DNA of 64,000 nt from Acidobacteria bacterium Ga0077553 (GCA_001464575.1 LNFE01000209.1:1-64000), one strand, 5' to 3'; shown: positions 43,441-52,480, numbered from the stretch's first letter. Program-made: numbers and translations. Notes: generated by a model not told the origin, from the letters alone.

Positions 43441-45330
43441 CTACAAATCCATCTGCGTCCCAATCTCCACCACATGCCGGTGCGGCAGGCCGAAGAAGCG
43501 GTCCGCCGCCACCGCGTTCTTCTGCAACAGCATGAAGATGGTTTCGGCCACCGCGCCCATATGTCCTTTGCGGGAAGCCACAAAGTTCTCCCGCCCGAGA
43601 TAGTACGTCACGTCCGGATAGGCAAAGGGAATGCTGGCGCTCTTCACCGCAGCCTCAAGCACTGGAACCACGTTGGGCTCTTCCATAAACCCAAAGCGAA
43701 CGACGACGCGGTAAAACCCATCTTCAAGCGCCATCACGGAGTACCGCTGCTCCTCGGCCACCACCGGGTCATCCGCCACTTGGACGGTTAACAGGACCAC
43801 CGTCTCCTGTAGCGCCCGGCTCCGCTCCACATGGTGCACCAACACCGGCGGCAGCATATCCGCGCTCGACGCCATGAACACCGCCGTCCCCGGCACCCGC
43901 GCCGCTAACCGCGCCCGGTAGCGGCTCTCGGCCGATTCCTTCGTCGGGAAGCGCCTCCGGTAGCGATACGCCATCAGCGTCCGGCCCCGGTTCCAGATGA
44001 CCATCACTACGAGCACCGCCGCGCCAATCAGCACCGGCACCCAGCCGCCATCGAGAAACTTGCCCAGGTTGGCGCCCAGGAACGGGAGATCGACCACCAG
44101 GAACAGCGCCAGCAAACCTGCGGCCTGCGCGAGCGGCCATTTCCAGCGATGGCGGATCACCAGGAAGTACATCACCGACGTGATCACCATCGTCCCGGTC
44201 ACCGCAATTCCATACGCCGCGGCCAACCGTGACGACGCTCCGAAGCTGACCACCAACGCCAGGCATCCAATGGCCAGCAGATAGTTCACCTGCGGAATGT
44301 AGATCTGGCCCTCCATCTGATGCGCCGTATGGCACACCTGCACCCGCGGGAAGAAACCCAACTGCATCGCCTGCCGCGTCAACGAAAACGCTCCGGAAAT
44401 CAAAGCCTGCGAGGCGATAATCGCCGCCATGCTCGAAAGCACGACTAGGGCATACGTCGCCCATCCGGCCGGCACCATATCGAAGAACGGATTGTCCATC
44501 GACCGGGGTTCGCGCAACGCATGGGCGCCCTGGCCGAAGTAGGCCAGCAGCAGCGCGGGCATCACGAAACCCAGCCAGACGGCCCGGATGGGCTTGATCC
44601 CGAAGTGACCCATATCGGCGTAAAGCGCCTCGCCACCGGTCACGGCCAGTACTACGGACGCCAGAATATGAAGTCCGGAAAAACCGTGATGCGCAAAATA
44701 GTTGATCGCGTGGTGCGGCAACATCGCCCCCAGAATCTCGGGGTTGTACGAGATATGGTACGCCCCCAGTCCACCGAGCGTCAGAAACCAAACAATCATC
44801 ACCGGCCCGAACAGCTTGCCGACCGTGCCCGTGCCCCGGCTTTGGATCGCGAAGAGGCCCACCAGAATCACGCAACTGATGGGCACCACCGCCGCACCAA
44901 AGCGCGCATCGGCCACAGCCAACCCCTCGACGGCGCCCAACACCGAAATCGCCGGAGTAATAATCCCGTCCCCATACAGCAACGCCGCCCCCACCACCGC
45001 GAACAGCGCCACGGCCGAAATCCGTCCGGGCTTGGCCCCGCGCATCGCCTCCGGCACTAAAGCCAGCAGCGCGAAGATCCCTCCCTCGCCCTTGTTCTCA
45101 GCCTTCATGATGAAGGTCAGATACTTCATCGTCACCACGAGCGCGAGCGCCCAAAAAATCAAAGACAGAATTCCGTAAAGGTCCGCCTGTGTGGCATTGT
45201 GGTGACCCGCCGCATGCAGGCACTCCTTCAGCGTATACAGGGGGCTGGTTCCAATGTCGCCAAAGACGACGCCGAGGGCGCCCAAGGCCAGTCCCTTGAA
45301 ACTTGCCTTGTGACTGTGTGATTCGGACAT
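43441..45330 (-). CDS. kup: Low-affinity potassium uptake protein Kup
   Basis: 629 aa, normal Kup/HAK length. About 12 transmembrane segments in the first 440 residues, starting LALGALGVVFGDIGTSPLYT, the family's conserved opening. GDGIITPAISVLGAVEGLAV and GGEALYADMGHFGIKPIRAV are diagnostic. The C-terminal soluble region (from ARVPGTAVFMASSADMLPPV) ends FFGLPHRHVVEIGTQMDL. It imports K+ with protons at the inner membrane. Divergent from the beta-helix gene; a TATGAT at 45369-45374 may be that gene's -10. Confidence 0.95.
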   Translation of the reverse strand: MSESHSHKASFKGLALGALGVVFGDIGTSPLYTLKECLHAAGHHNATQADLYGILSLIFWALALVVTMKYLTFIMKAENKGEGGIFALLALVPEAMRGAKPGRISAVALFAVVGAALLYGDGIITPAISVLGAVEGLAVADARFGAAVVPISCVILVGLFAIQSRGTGTVGKLFGPVMIVWFLTLGGLGAYHISYNPEILGAMLPHHAINYFAHHGFSGLHILASVVLAVTGGEALYADMGHFGIKPIRAVWLGFVMPALLLAYFGQGAHALREPRSMDNPFFDMVPAGWATYALVVLSSMAAIIASQALISGAFSLTRQAMQLGFFPRVQVCHTAHQMEGQIYIPQVNYLLAIGCLALVVSFGASSRLAAAYGIAVTGTMVITSVMYFLVIRHRWKWPLAQAAGLLALFLVVDLPFLGANLGKFLDGGWVPVLIGAAVLVVMVIWNRGRTLMAYRYRRRFPTKESAESRYRARLAARVPGTAVFMASSADMLPPVLVHHVERSRALQETVVLLTVQVADDPVVAEEQRYSVMALEDGFYRVVVRFGFMEEPNVVPVLEAAVKSASIPFAYPDVTYYLGRENFVASRKGHMGAVAETIFMLLQKNAVAADRFFGLPHRHVVEIGTQMDL

Positions 45331-45389
45331 TCACTCAGGGTACCCCGATCCAGCCGCAATCAATGGGATATGATCGAAATCCTTTCCCC

Positions 45390-47297
45390 ATGCGCACCGC
45401 TCTCCTCCTCCTCGCCGCCTGCGCTCTGCATGCCCAGAACGCTACAAAAACCGGCCGGTTCCACGTCGAACACCCCACCCTTCTCAACCTGGGTTTTGAG
45501 TGGGCGATCGAAGGCGACGAGAACCGCAATGCCGTTGTCGATGTCCGTTTCCGCAAGGCCGGAACCACTGCATGGCGCCCCGCCCTGCCCCTGCTCCGCA
45601 TCGGCGGCGAACGCCCCCACCGTGACCGCGAAAGCATGACGTACACCGTCCCCCATGGATTCGCCGGCAGCATTCTCAACCTCGAACCCGCCACCAGCTA
45701 CGAGTGCGAATTCACCCTCCGCGACCCCGACGGCGTCACCGGCCAAGCCCTTCAGAAGGTCACCGTCTCCACCCGCTCCGAGCCCCAACCCTACGCCGGC
45801 GGCCGCGTCCTCCACGTCTATCCCGCCGACCACGAAGGCCCGAAGATTGAGCCCAGCTACATCGGCTTCAAAGCCGCCTACTACGGCGAAGGCCGCGGCG
45901 ACTGGACCTCTGTCCGCATGACCAAGGCCCAGCCCGGCGACACCATCCTCATCCACGCCGGCCTCTATCGCCCCGACCGCCTCAACTACGTCGACCCGCT
46001 CAGCGCCCCGTTCGCCGGCTACTGGCCGCTCTCGCTCAAAGGCACCGCCGAAAAGCCCATCACCATCAAGGGCGCCGGCGACGGCGAAGCCATCTTCGAC
46101 GGCGCCGGCAACCATAAACTCTTCGACGTCCAAGCCACCCACCATCACATCTTCGAAGGCCTCACCTTCCGCAACACCGAAGTCGCCCTCTTCGCCGGCG
46201 ATAAGGAAGTGATGGGCGCCGTCGCCCTCACCGTCCGCAACTGCCGGTTTGAAGATATCGGCGCCGGGGTATGGACCGAGAACGCCGGCTCCCGCGACTT
46301 CTTCATCTCCGACAACCTCTTCCTCGGCCGCGAGGATCAGATGCGCCTCATCGGCTGGAACCAGGCCGGCTCTCGCGCCGCCGGCATCTATCCCTCACAC
46401 CAACTCCGCAGCTTCTTCGCCGTCAAGGTCTATGGCCCCGGCCATGTCATCGCGCACAACTCCATCGCCTATTTCCACGACGCCATCTGCATCTCCACCT
46501 ACGGCCCGCCCGAAGACGACCTCGACCGCCAGCCCTCCTCCATCGACATCTACAACAACGACATCCACCTATCGAACGACGACTTTGTCGAGTCCGACGG
46601 CGGCGTCCACAACATTCGCATCTACCAGAATCGCGGCGTGAACGCGGCACACAATGGCTACAGCGCGCAGCCCATGTTCGGCGGCCCGGTCTACTTCTTC
46701 CGCAACATCGCCTACAACATCCCCAACGGCGGCGCCTTCAAGCTCAGCGCCTCCCCTGCCGGCATCATCGCTTATCACAACACGATGATTGCCGAACAGG
46801 CCGCCCGCGATCCCTATACCAACGCCCACTTCCGCAACAATCTCTTTCTCGGCCGCGACATGCCCAACAAGGGCATCATGAACTGGGCCTTCGGCTCGGC
46901 CCAGTACAGCTCCGACTACAACGGCTACCGTCCCAATCGCAATGTCGCCAAGCAGTACAGTTGGCTGGCGCCCCCCGCCACCACCTGGAAGGACTTCGCG
47001 ACGCTAGCCGAAATGAAGCAAGCGACTGGTCAGGAGGCGCACGGCATCGAAGTCGACTACGACAGCTTCGAAGGCCTCGCCGCGCCGGACTTCAATCGCC
47101 GCTATCACGTCTATCACGCTATGGATCTCAACTTCCGCCTCAAGACCGGCGCCAAGGCCATCGACGCGGGGCAGGTCCTCCCCACCATCAACGACGGCTA
47201 CAGCGGAAAGGCCCCCGACCTCGGCGCCCTCGAAGCCGGTCAACCTGAACCCCACTACGGCCCCCGTTGGCTCAACTGGAAACCTTTCTATCGATGA
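45390..47297 (+). CDS. Secreted right-handed parallel beta-helix protein
   Basis: About 635 aa. Signal peptide (TALLLLAACALHAQ). An N-terminal fibronectin-III-like region follows (LEPATSYECEFTLRDPDGVT). Pectate-lyase-type beta-helix coils come next: PITIKGAGDGEAIFDGAG, HHHIFEGLTFRNTEVALFAG, HVIAHNSIAYFHDAICIS, SIDIYNNDIHLSNDDFVESD, AFKLSASPAGIIAYHNTMIA. It closes AKAIDAGQVLPTINDGYSGK. It is probably an extracellular polysaccharide lyase or hydrolase, but no clear catalytic triad can be assigned. The ATG at 45390 begins the signal peptide. Confidence 0.85.
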   Translation: MRTALLLLAACALHAQNATKTGRFHVEHPTLLNLGFEWAIEGDENRNAVVDVRFRKAGTTAWRPALPLLRIGGERPHRDRESMTYTVPHGFAGSILNLEPATSYECEFTLRDPDGVTGQALQKVTVSTRSEPQPYAGGRVLHVYPADHEGPKIEPSYIGFKAAYYGEGRGDWTSVRMTKAQPGDTILIHAGLYRPDRLNYVDPLSAPFAGYWPLSLKGTAEKPITIKGAGDGEAIFDGAGNHKLFDVQATHHHIFEGLTFRNTEVALFAGDKEVMGAVALTVRNCRFEDIGAGVWTENAGSRDFFISDNLFLGREDQMRLIGWNQAGSRAAGIYPSHQLRSFFAVKVYGPGHVIAHNSIAYFHDAICISTYGPPEDDLDRQPSSIDIYNNDIHLSNDDFVESDGGVHNIRIYQNRGVNAAHNGYSAQPMFGGPVYFFRNIAYNIPNGGAFKLSASPAGIIAYHNTMIAEQAARDPYTNAHFRNNLFLGRDMPNKGIMNWAFGSAQYSSDYNGYRPNRNVAKQYSWLAPPATTWKDFATLAEMKQATGQEAHGIEVDYDSFEGLAAPDFNRRYHVYHAMDLNFRLKTGAKAIDAGQVLPTINDGYSGKAPDLGALEAGQPEPHYGPRWLNWKPFYR

Positions 47298-47995
47298 GCG
47301 CGAAATCGAAATTCCGCACCGCTGCCAAGTGGTTTGCCGGCGCCGCCGCCATCGGCGCCGCGGTCTACGGCGCGCAGGCCGGTACGGCGTGGCTTCGCTA
47401 CGGCAAACCCAACCGGCAGGACGAGGACCTGATCCTCAATGCTCTGCTACCCGGCTACGAGATCGTCGAGCGCCACAGCATCGGCGTCGGCGCCCCGTCC
47501 CCCATCACCTTCGCGGCGGCCTGCGAAATTGACCTCGAGGACTCCCGCCTCACCCGCGCCATCTTTCGCACCCGGGAGCGGCTCCTCGGCACCGCTCCGG
47601 CAGCCCAACCGCTCCCACGCGGCATCCTCGCGCAAACCAAGGCTCTCGGCTGGTCCGTGCTCGCCGAAGTCCCCGGCCACGAAATCGTCATGGGCGCCGT
47701 CACCCAACCCTGGCTGGCCGATGTCGTCTTCCGCGGCCTTCCCCTCGACGACTTTCTCGCCTTCGACGATCCTGATTTCGTCAAGATCGCCTGGACCCTC
47801 CGCGCCGACCGCGTCACGGCCTCGACGTCCATCTTCCGCACCGAAACCCGCGCGCTCGCCTGCGGCCCCGCGGCCCGGGCGAAGTTCCGCCGCTACTGGT
47901 CACTCGTCTCCCCAGGCATCGCGCTCATCCGCTTGGCCTTGCTGCATCCCGTCAAGCGCGAAGCCGAACGCCGGTACTGGGAACCGGTAAAATAG
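47294..47995 (+). CDS. Conserved-looking protein of unknown function
   Basis: About 233 aa. The ATG at 47294 overlaps the beta-helix stop by 4 nt, so it is translationally coupled. One hydrophobic segment near the N-terminus (AAKWFAGAAAIGAAVYGAQA) could anchor it in the membrane. The rest (LILNALLPGYEIVERHSIGV, then SPITFAAACEIDLEDSR and DFVKIAWTLRADRVTASTS) is compatible with a helix-grip/SRPBCC-like fold, but that is only an impression. The C-terminus has LVSPGIALIRLALLHPVKRE. No named family. Confidence 0.65.
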   Translation: MSAKSKFRTAAKWFAGAAAIGAAVYGAQAGTAWLRYGKPNRQDEDLILNALLPGYEIVERHSIGVGAPSPITFAAACEIDLEDSRLTRAIFRTRERLLGTAPAAQPLPRGILAQTKALGWSVLAEVPGHEIVMGAVTQPWLADVVFRGLPLDDFLAFDDPDFVKIAWTLRADRVTASTSIFRTETRALACGPAARAKFRRYWSLVSPGIALIRLALLHPVKREAERRYWEPVK

Positions 47996-48002
47996 AGCGC
48001 CC

Positions 48003-48944
48003 ATGGTGCTCACCCTTCTGTTTTGGCTCGTCGTCCTGCTCAATCTCGCGGTCATCGGTTTCTGGTTCGTTCTCGCCCTTGCCGCCGCCGCCAGCTCCCA
48101 CACCGACCCGCTGCAGGTAGTTGGCATCGCCCTTCTCCCGGTGCTTCTCCTCGCGGTGCTGGCCTTCGTCTTCCACCGCTCCACCGCCCCCCTCTGGCGC
48201 ATCGCCGCCACGCTGCTCGCCGCCGCCCCCGCCCTCTGGTTCACCGTTACCCTGGTTGTCGACAAAGCGCAGATCGCCGCCGTCTCCGACTCCTCCGGCC
48301 AACTCACCTTCTTCCCCGCCGGCCCGGCCCGTGACCTCGCTCTCGCCATTCAGAAAAACGACGCCGCCGCCGTCGCCGCCCAGCTACCCCAAGTAAAGGT
48401 GAACGAGCCCGGCTACGGAGGGATGACTCTTCTGACCCTCGCCATGCGCCAGCTCCGCACTCGGCCAAAGGAACACGAAATCCTCCGCCTCCTCCTCAAG
48501 GCTGGCGCCAACCCGAACGCGGCCCCGGGCAATCTTGATAGCCTTCCGTTGGCCACGGCCCTGCAGCTCAGCGCCAAAACGGGCCTGGAGCCGGTGACGC
48601 TCCTCCTTGCCGCCGGCGCAAATCCAAATGCCCTCGGCGCCTTTGGCACCCCGGCATACTTCAACGCCATCGGACCAGCAGACGAGTCTCCCGATCTTCT
48701 GCTGGCGCTCCTCGAGCGCGGCGCCGATATCAACGCCAAGGACAAGCAGGGCCACTCCGCGCTCCATCGCGCCGCCACCCTCCCCAACTGGAAAGCCACC
48801 CTGCTCCTGCTGCAGCGTGGTGCAGATAGGACGCAAGTCCGCTCCTTTCAAGGCCAAAGCTTGCAGGAGATGGTCACCGCCCGCCAGGCTTCCCATCCGG
48901 GCGAACCCGGGCTCGCCGAGGTCGCGGCGTTCCTGCTAAAGTAG
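48003..48944 (+). CDS. Membrane protein with ankyrin repeats
   Basis: 313 aa. Three hydrophobic segments in the first 95 residues (LTLLFWLVVLLNLAVIGFWF, VVGIALLPVLLLAVLAFVF, IAATLLAAAPALWFTVTLVV). The C-terminal 190 residues contain ankyrin repeats: GMTLLTLAMRQLR with LRLLLKAGANPNAA, VTLLLAAGANPNALGAFGTP, LLALLERGADINAKDKQGHS, and LLLLQRGADRTQVRSFQGQS. It probably anchors a protein-protein interaction module at the membrane. It is 7 nt after the unknown gene and 4 nt before the VOC gene, so cotranscribed. Confidence 0.78.
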   Translation: MVLTLLFWLVVLLNLAVIGFWFVLALAAAASSHTDPLQVVGIALLPVLLLAVLAFVFHRSTAPLWRIAATLLAAAPALWFTVTLVVDKAQIAAVSDSSGQLTFFPAGPARDLALAIQKNDAAAVAAQLPQVKVNEPGYGGMTLLTLAMRQLRTRPKEHEILRLLLKAGANPNAAPGNLDSLPLATALQLSAKTGLEPVTLLLAAGANPNALGAFGTPAYFNAIGPADESPDLLLALLERGADINAKDKQGHSALHRAATLPNWKATLLLLQRGADRTQVRSFQGQSLQEMVTARQASHPGEPGLAEVAAFLLK

Positions 48945-48948
48945 CGCC

Positions 48949-49323
48949 ATGCTCGGCTCATGCCCCGCCATCGCCTTCACCCTCACTACGGACCCGGCTC
49001 GCGCCAAAAACTTCTACGCCAACACCCTCGGACTGCAGTTCGTTAGTCAAGACGATTTCGCTCTCGTCTTCAACGCCCACGGAACCACCCTGCGTGTCTC
49101 CATGGCACCAACTCATACCCCCGCCGAACATCCGGTACTCGGCTGGCAGGTCGCTGACATCGCCGCCACCGTCACCCAGCTGGGCGAGGCTGGAGTAACC
49201 TTCGAACGCTACGCCTTTCTCCCTCAGGACGAGCTCGGCATCTGGACCTCGCCAGACGGCGCCGCTAAAGTCGCCTTCTTCAAGGATCCCGACGGCAACG
49301 TTCTCAGCCTCACCCAAAGCTAA
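48949..49323 (+). CDS. VOC (glyoxalase/bleomycin-resistance) superfamily protein
   Basis: 124 aa, one VOC domain of two beta-alpha-beta-beta-beta units: TTDPARAKNFYANTLGLQFV in the first, HPVLGWQVADIAATVTQLGE and AAKVAFFKDPDGNVLSLTQS in the second. The metal ligands usual for glyoxalase I are not all present, so the substrate is open. It lies between the ankyrin and acetyltransferase genes with 4-nt spacing on each side. Confidence 0.85.
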   Translation: MLGSCPAIAFTLTTDPARAKNFYANTLGLQFVSQDDFALVFNAHGTTLRVSMAPTHTPAEHPVLGWQVADIAATVTQLGEAGVTFERYAFLPQDELGIWTSPDGAAKVAFFKDPDGNVLSLTQS

Positions 49324-49327
49324 GCCG

Positions 49328-50128
49328 ATGCCCCTCGTTCGTTCCTCCTTGCGGGCGGACCTCGAACAACTCGGCGTTTCGCCCGGCAGCCTGGTTATGG
49401 TCCATGCCAGCCTTCGCTCGATTGGTCCGGTCATCGGAGGCGCCAACGTTGTGGTGCAGTCTCTCCTCGACGCCCTGGGCCCCACCGGCACCCTCGCCGC
49501 CTATCTCGACTTCGAGCCCTTCTTCGAGGAAGAGGACGAAATCGAGATCCCCGTGTTTGATAAACGCATCGCCCACGCGGCCCGCGACCATGGCGTCCTG
49601 CATGAGACCATTCGCAACTGGCCCGGCGCTCTTCGCAGTGACCACCCCGACGCCGGGGTCGGCGCCATCGGCCCCCTCGCCAACTGGATCACCGCAGACC
49701 ATCCCTTCCAGTACGGGTATGGCCCCGGCACGCCGTTCGAACGGATCCTTGAAGCCAACGGCAGCATTCTCCTGCTCGGCGCTCCCCTCGACACGATTAC
49801 GCTGCTGCACTACGCCGAGCATCAAGCCCGTATTCCCAACAAGCGCATCGTGCGCTATCGGCGGCTCATGCCGGCCCCGGCCGGACCGCAGTGGATCGAC
49901 TTTGAAGAGTTCGATACCTCTGAGCCCGTGAACAGCGAACTGCCGGAGAACGTCTTCGAACAGATCGCGTCGGCGTTCCTTGCGACTGGTGAGGGCAGCA
50001 CCGGCCTCGTTGGCGCCGCCCCTTCCTACTTGATCCCTGGCCCGGCTCTCGTCCAGTTCGGGATCGACTGGTTGGAACGATACTTTGCGGAACCCTCAGG
50101 GCGCGACGCAGAGCGGAACTCCCTCTGA
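49328..50128 (+). CDS. AAC(3)-family (antibiotic_NAT) acetyltransferase
   Basis: 266 aa. It begins DLEQLGVSPGSLVMVHASLR and has SIGPVIGGANVVVQSLLDAL, RSDHPDAGVGAIGPLANWI, GYGPGTPFERILEANGSILL and TLLHYAEHQARIP, all typical of aminoglycoside 3-N-acetyltransferases and their relatives such as YokD. It should use acetyl-CoA. Whether it modifies an aminoglycoside cannot be told; many chromosomal members do not give resistance, and the neighbours are not resistance genes. The stop overlaps the opposite TIGR03437 gene by 33 nt. Confidence 0.85.
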   Translation: MPLVRSSLRADLEQLGVSPGSLVMVHASLRSIGPVIGGANVVVQSLLDALGPTGTLAAYLDFEPFFEEEDEIEIPVFDKRIAHAARDHGVLHETIRNWPGALRSDHPDAGVGAIGPLANWITADHPFQYGYGPGTPFERILEANGSILLLGAPLDTITLLHYAEHQARIPNKRIVRYRRLMPAPAGPQWIDFEEFDTSEPVNSELPENVFEQIASAFLATGEGSTGLVGAAPSYLIPGPALVQFGIDWLERYFAEPSGRDAERNSL

Positions 50129-51082
50129 GCCCAATCCTGTCGTCACCATCAGCAGCGCATTCGACCGAATCTCCCCGCCACACGGCAGCACCGGCCGGAT
50201 CGTCGGCGGCACCACAATGTTCAATTGGTAGGTCCCGATGTAGCCCGGCGCCAGCCCGGCATAGCGGATCTCATCGCCCCGGTGCCGGCTGGCTTCGGCG
50301 TCCAGAAAGCGCGGCGCCGCGCCGGCCGCGTTCAAAGGCTCGGTACGGAACACCGCCCAAACACGAGGAAAGTCGCTCGGCTCCAGTGGTGCCGCCGAAG
50401 CAGCGGGTTTGCCCGTCTCGCCCGCCGGAACGGTCCGGCCCAAGCCCAGCGCATACACGGTGATCACCTCCCCGCTCCGCGCCGGCAGGTCCGCGCTCAC
50501 CGGACGCCCGTTGGCATGGAACGCCAAACGCACACAGCCGCCCCGTGGGGTCATCTGCAGCTGCTCGTCGCAGGAGGTGACCACGTGCGCATTCGACGGT
50601 ACCACCTGCAGCGCAAATGGAAAGCTAGCCTGCCCGTCCTCTTCGAGGATCAGTTGCCCCGGCGGCGGCAAAATCGGCCGGCCATCCGGCCCCGCCACGC
50701 TCGCCGGTAGTTCAAACGGAATCTGCACCCGCATCGCGGTCAGAATGCACGCCGGCTCTAATCGCGCGCCACCACACTGACTCTCCTGCCGCACCTCCAA
50801 CACGGGCACCCGCGGCTCTCCCTCGAGTTGAGCCTGCACAACTCGTGCGGACAGTCCCGCCAATTGAGTCGGCAATGGCGCCGACCCCGCCCGGGCCTCC
50901 CGTAGCCGGCCGTCCGCACCGGCATTCACTCCCTTGAAGTACAGCGTTACCAGCTGCCCCGGAGCCACCTCCATCGGCCCCGGTGGCGTTTGGCTAGCCA
51001 CCAACAGCGTTGCCTTCGATTGCGCAAAAACACCTGGAACAGCAATAAGCGCCAACAGAATCGTACAGAACGAGGTATTCAT
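50096..51082 (-). CDS. Secreted protein with Solibacter-type TIGR03437 C-terminal domain
   Basis: About 328 aa. Signal peptide (FCTILLALIAVPGVFAQ), then a beta-rich region with a Cys-containing stretch (SQCGGARLEPACILTAMRVQ). The C-terminal 100 residues match the TIGR03437 domain first described from Solibacter: GEVITVYALGLGRTVPAGET, DEIRYAGLAPGYIGTYQLNI, VVPPTIRPVLPCGGEIRSNA. Function is unknown; members are secreted. Three ATGs in a row (51088, 51085, 51082) follow GGGAG; the last has the best spacing. This domain is the strongest lineage marker in the window. Confidence 0.85.
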   Translation of the reverse strand: MNTSFCTILLALIAVPGVFAQSKATLLVASQTPPGPMEVAPGQLVTLYFKGVNAGADGRLREARAGSAPLPTQLAGLSARVVQAQLEGEPRVPVLEVRQESQCGGARLEPACILTAMRVQIPFELPASVAGPDGRPILPPPGQLILEEDGQASFPFALQVVPSNAHVVTSCDEQLQMTPRGGCVRLAFHANGRPVSADLPARSGEVITVYALGLGRTVPAGETGKPAASAAPLEPSDFPRVWAVFRTEPLNAAGAAPRFLDAEASRHRGDEIRYAGLAPGYIGTYQLNIVVPPTIRPVLPCGGEIRSNALLMVTTGLGSEGVPLCVAP

Positions 51083-51164
51083 CATCATCTCCCAAACAGG
51101 CAATAGCCCTCTTTGATAAAACGCGGCATCACCGCCAGAAAGATCGTGATCCACGTAAATTCGC

Positions 51165-51200
51165 TTGACTCGGGCCCGGCCTTATATAACTATGTAGTTA
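51165..51200 (+). promoter_or_regulatory. Promoter and operator-like palindrome at the arsR-type gene
   Basis: TTGACT (51165-51170) is a good -35. AT-rich TATAAC (51185-51190) or an overlapping hexamer can be the -10, at a shortish spacing. The inverted repeat TAACTA-TG-TAGTTA (51187-51200) overlaps the -10 and ends on the A of the ATG at 51200. There is no Shine-Dalgarno sequence. The layout suggests a leaderless transcript repressed by its own ArsR-type product. Confidence 0.5.
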
Positions 51201-51595
51201 TGCAACTGAGTGGTTATCGGCAACCTCCGCCTTCCAGCCTCGACGCCACCTTCGCTGCCCTCGCCGACCCCACCCGCCGCGCCATCCTTGCCCGCCTCGC
51301 CCAAGGCGAAGCGTCGGTAAATCAACTCGCCGAGCCCTTCGACATCTCGCAACCCGCCATCTCCAAACACCTCAAAGTGCTCGAACGCGCCGGGCTCATC
51401 TCCCGCGGCCGCGATGCCCAGCGCCGCCTGAGCCGCCTCGAACCCCAACCCTTGGCCGAAGCCAACCAATTTCTGGAGCAGTACCGCGAGTTCTGGCAGA
51501 CCTCGTTTGCCCGGCTCGACACCCTACTTGAGGAGATCCAATGTTCTACCCCGAATCCTTCGCCGTCACGACGCCGTCGGAGTGCGAAATCCTGA
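51200..51595 (+). CDS. ArsR-family HTH transcriptional regulator
   Basis: About 131 aa. Winged helix: TFAALADPTRRAILARLAQG, then SVNQLAEPFDISQPAISKHL and KVLERAGLISRGRDAQRRL. No metal-binding Cys motif, so it belongs to the SdpR-like ArsR proteins usually paired with an SRPBCC gene, as here. The ATG at 51200 is preferred to the frame opening at 51113 because it sits at the promoter/operator and starts the family sequence. It overlaps the next gene by 55 nt. Confidence 0.88.
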   Translation: MQLSGYRQPPPSSLDATFAALADPTRRAILARLAQGEASVNQLAEPFDISQPAISKHLKVLERAGLISRGRDAQRRLSRLEPQPLAEANQFLEQYREFWQTSFARLDTLLEEIQCSTPNPSPSRRRRSAKS

Positions 51596-52044
51596 TCACC
51601 CGGAACTTCGCCGCTCCCCGGCCCCTTGTTTTCGACGCGTTCACCAAGCCCGAACTCGTCCGCCGATGGCTTCTCGGCCCCGACGGCTGGACGATGCCCG
51701 TCTGCGAAATTGATCTGCGAGTTGGCGGGTCCTACCGCTATCTCTGGCGCAAAGAGAGCACCGGCACGGAGATGGGCATGGGCGGCGTGTTTCAGGAGAT
51801 TGACGCTCCGCGCCGCCTCGTCGCCACGGAGAAGTTCGATGAATCCTGGTACGCCGGCGAGGCCATCGACTCGACGGTCTTCCTCGAAATTGCAGAAGGA
51901 ACCCGGGTCGAGCTAACGGTTCGCTATGAGTCGCAGGAAGCGCGCGACATGGCTAAGCGCTCCGGTATGGAGCACGGGATGGCGGCCGGCTACAGCCGTC
52001 TCGAAGAGGTCCTGTCCCACCTGCAAACCGCGGAGTCCCGCTAA
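51541..52044 (+). CDS. SRPBCC / AHSA1-like protein
   Basis: 167 aa, a START-like helix-grip fold: ILITRNFAAPRPLVFDAFTK, ELVRRWLLGPDGWTMPVCEI, DLRVGGSYRYLWR, GGVFQEIDAPRRLVATEKFD, and a C-terminal helix (GMEHGMAAGYSRLEEVLSHL). It probably binds a hydrophobic ligand. It is the usual partner of SdpR-like ArsR proteins and starts within the regulator gene; DUF1801 follows at once. Confidence 0.88.
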   Translation: MFYPESFAVTTPSECEILITRNFAAPRPLVFDAFTKPELVRRWLLGPDGWTMPVCEIDLRVGGSYRYLWRKESTGTEMGMGGVFQEIDAPRRLVATEKFDESWYAGEAIDSTVFLEIAEGTRVELTVRYESQEARDMAKRSGMEHGMAAGYSRLEEVLSHLQTAESR

Positions 52045-52425
52045 ATGGACCCCGCCGTCGCCGAGTTCTTCCGCCAGCTCGACCATCCCCTCAAGGCGGA
52101 GTTCGCAGCCGTCGCCGGTCTCATCCGCACCGCCGGCCCGGCAATTGAAGAGGGCATCAAATGGAAGGTGCCAAGTTTCAAGTCCGGCGAGTACTTCGCT
52201 ACCCTGAACCTCCGGGACCCTAAATCCGTGCAAGTGATCCTCCACCTCGGCGCGAAGGTCCGCCCCGACGTCACCGCCCGCCTTCCCATCGAGGACCCCG
52301 CGCATCTGCTCAAATGGCTGAGCCACGACCGGGCGATGGTCAAGTTTCGCGACCAGACCGAGATCGATCGCCTCGGCCCGGCCTTCCAAGCGATCATCCG
52401 CCATTGGGTCACGTTCCTCCGCTGA
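52045..52425 (+). CDS. DUF1801 (YdhG-like) domain protein
   Basis: 126 aa beginning on the base after the SRPBCC stop. It has ADP-type DUF1801 features: PLKAEFAAVAGLIRTAGPAI, EEGIKWKVPSFKSGEYFATL, VQVILHLGAKVRPDV and TEIDRLGPAFQAIIRHWVTF. The family is linked with ArsR/SRPBCC operons, but its biochemical role is unknown. Third gene of the ArsR unit. Confidence 0.85.
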   Translation: MDPAVAEFFRQLDHPLKAEFAAVAGLIRTAGPAIEEGIKWKVPSFKSGEYFATLNLRDPKSVQVILHLGAKVRPDVTARLPIEDPAHLLKWLSHDRAMVKFRDQTEIDRLGPAFQAIIRHWVTFLR

Positions 52426-52480
52426 GCGAAGTCCACTCTTTTGCCATCGCGCTCTCCAATCGTCTACACTCACGGTTCGG

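Noticed and set aside
49328-50128. Antibiotic resistance island around the AAC(3)-like gene
   Set aside because: No integrase, transposase or composition change; the gene sits in a compact housekeeping-like run.
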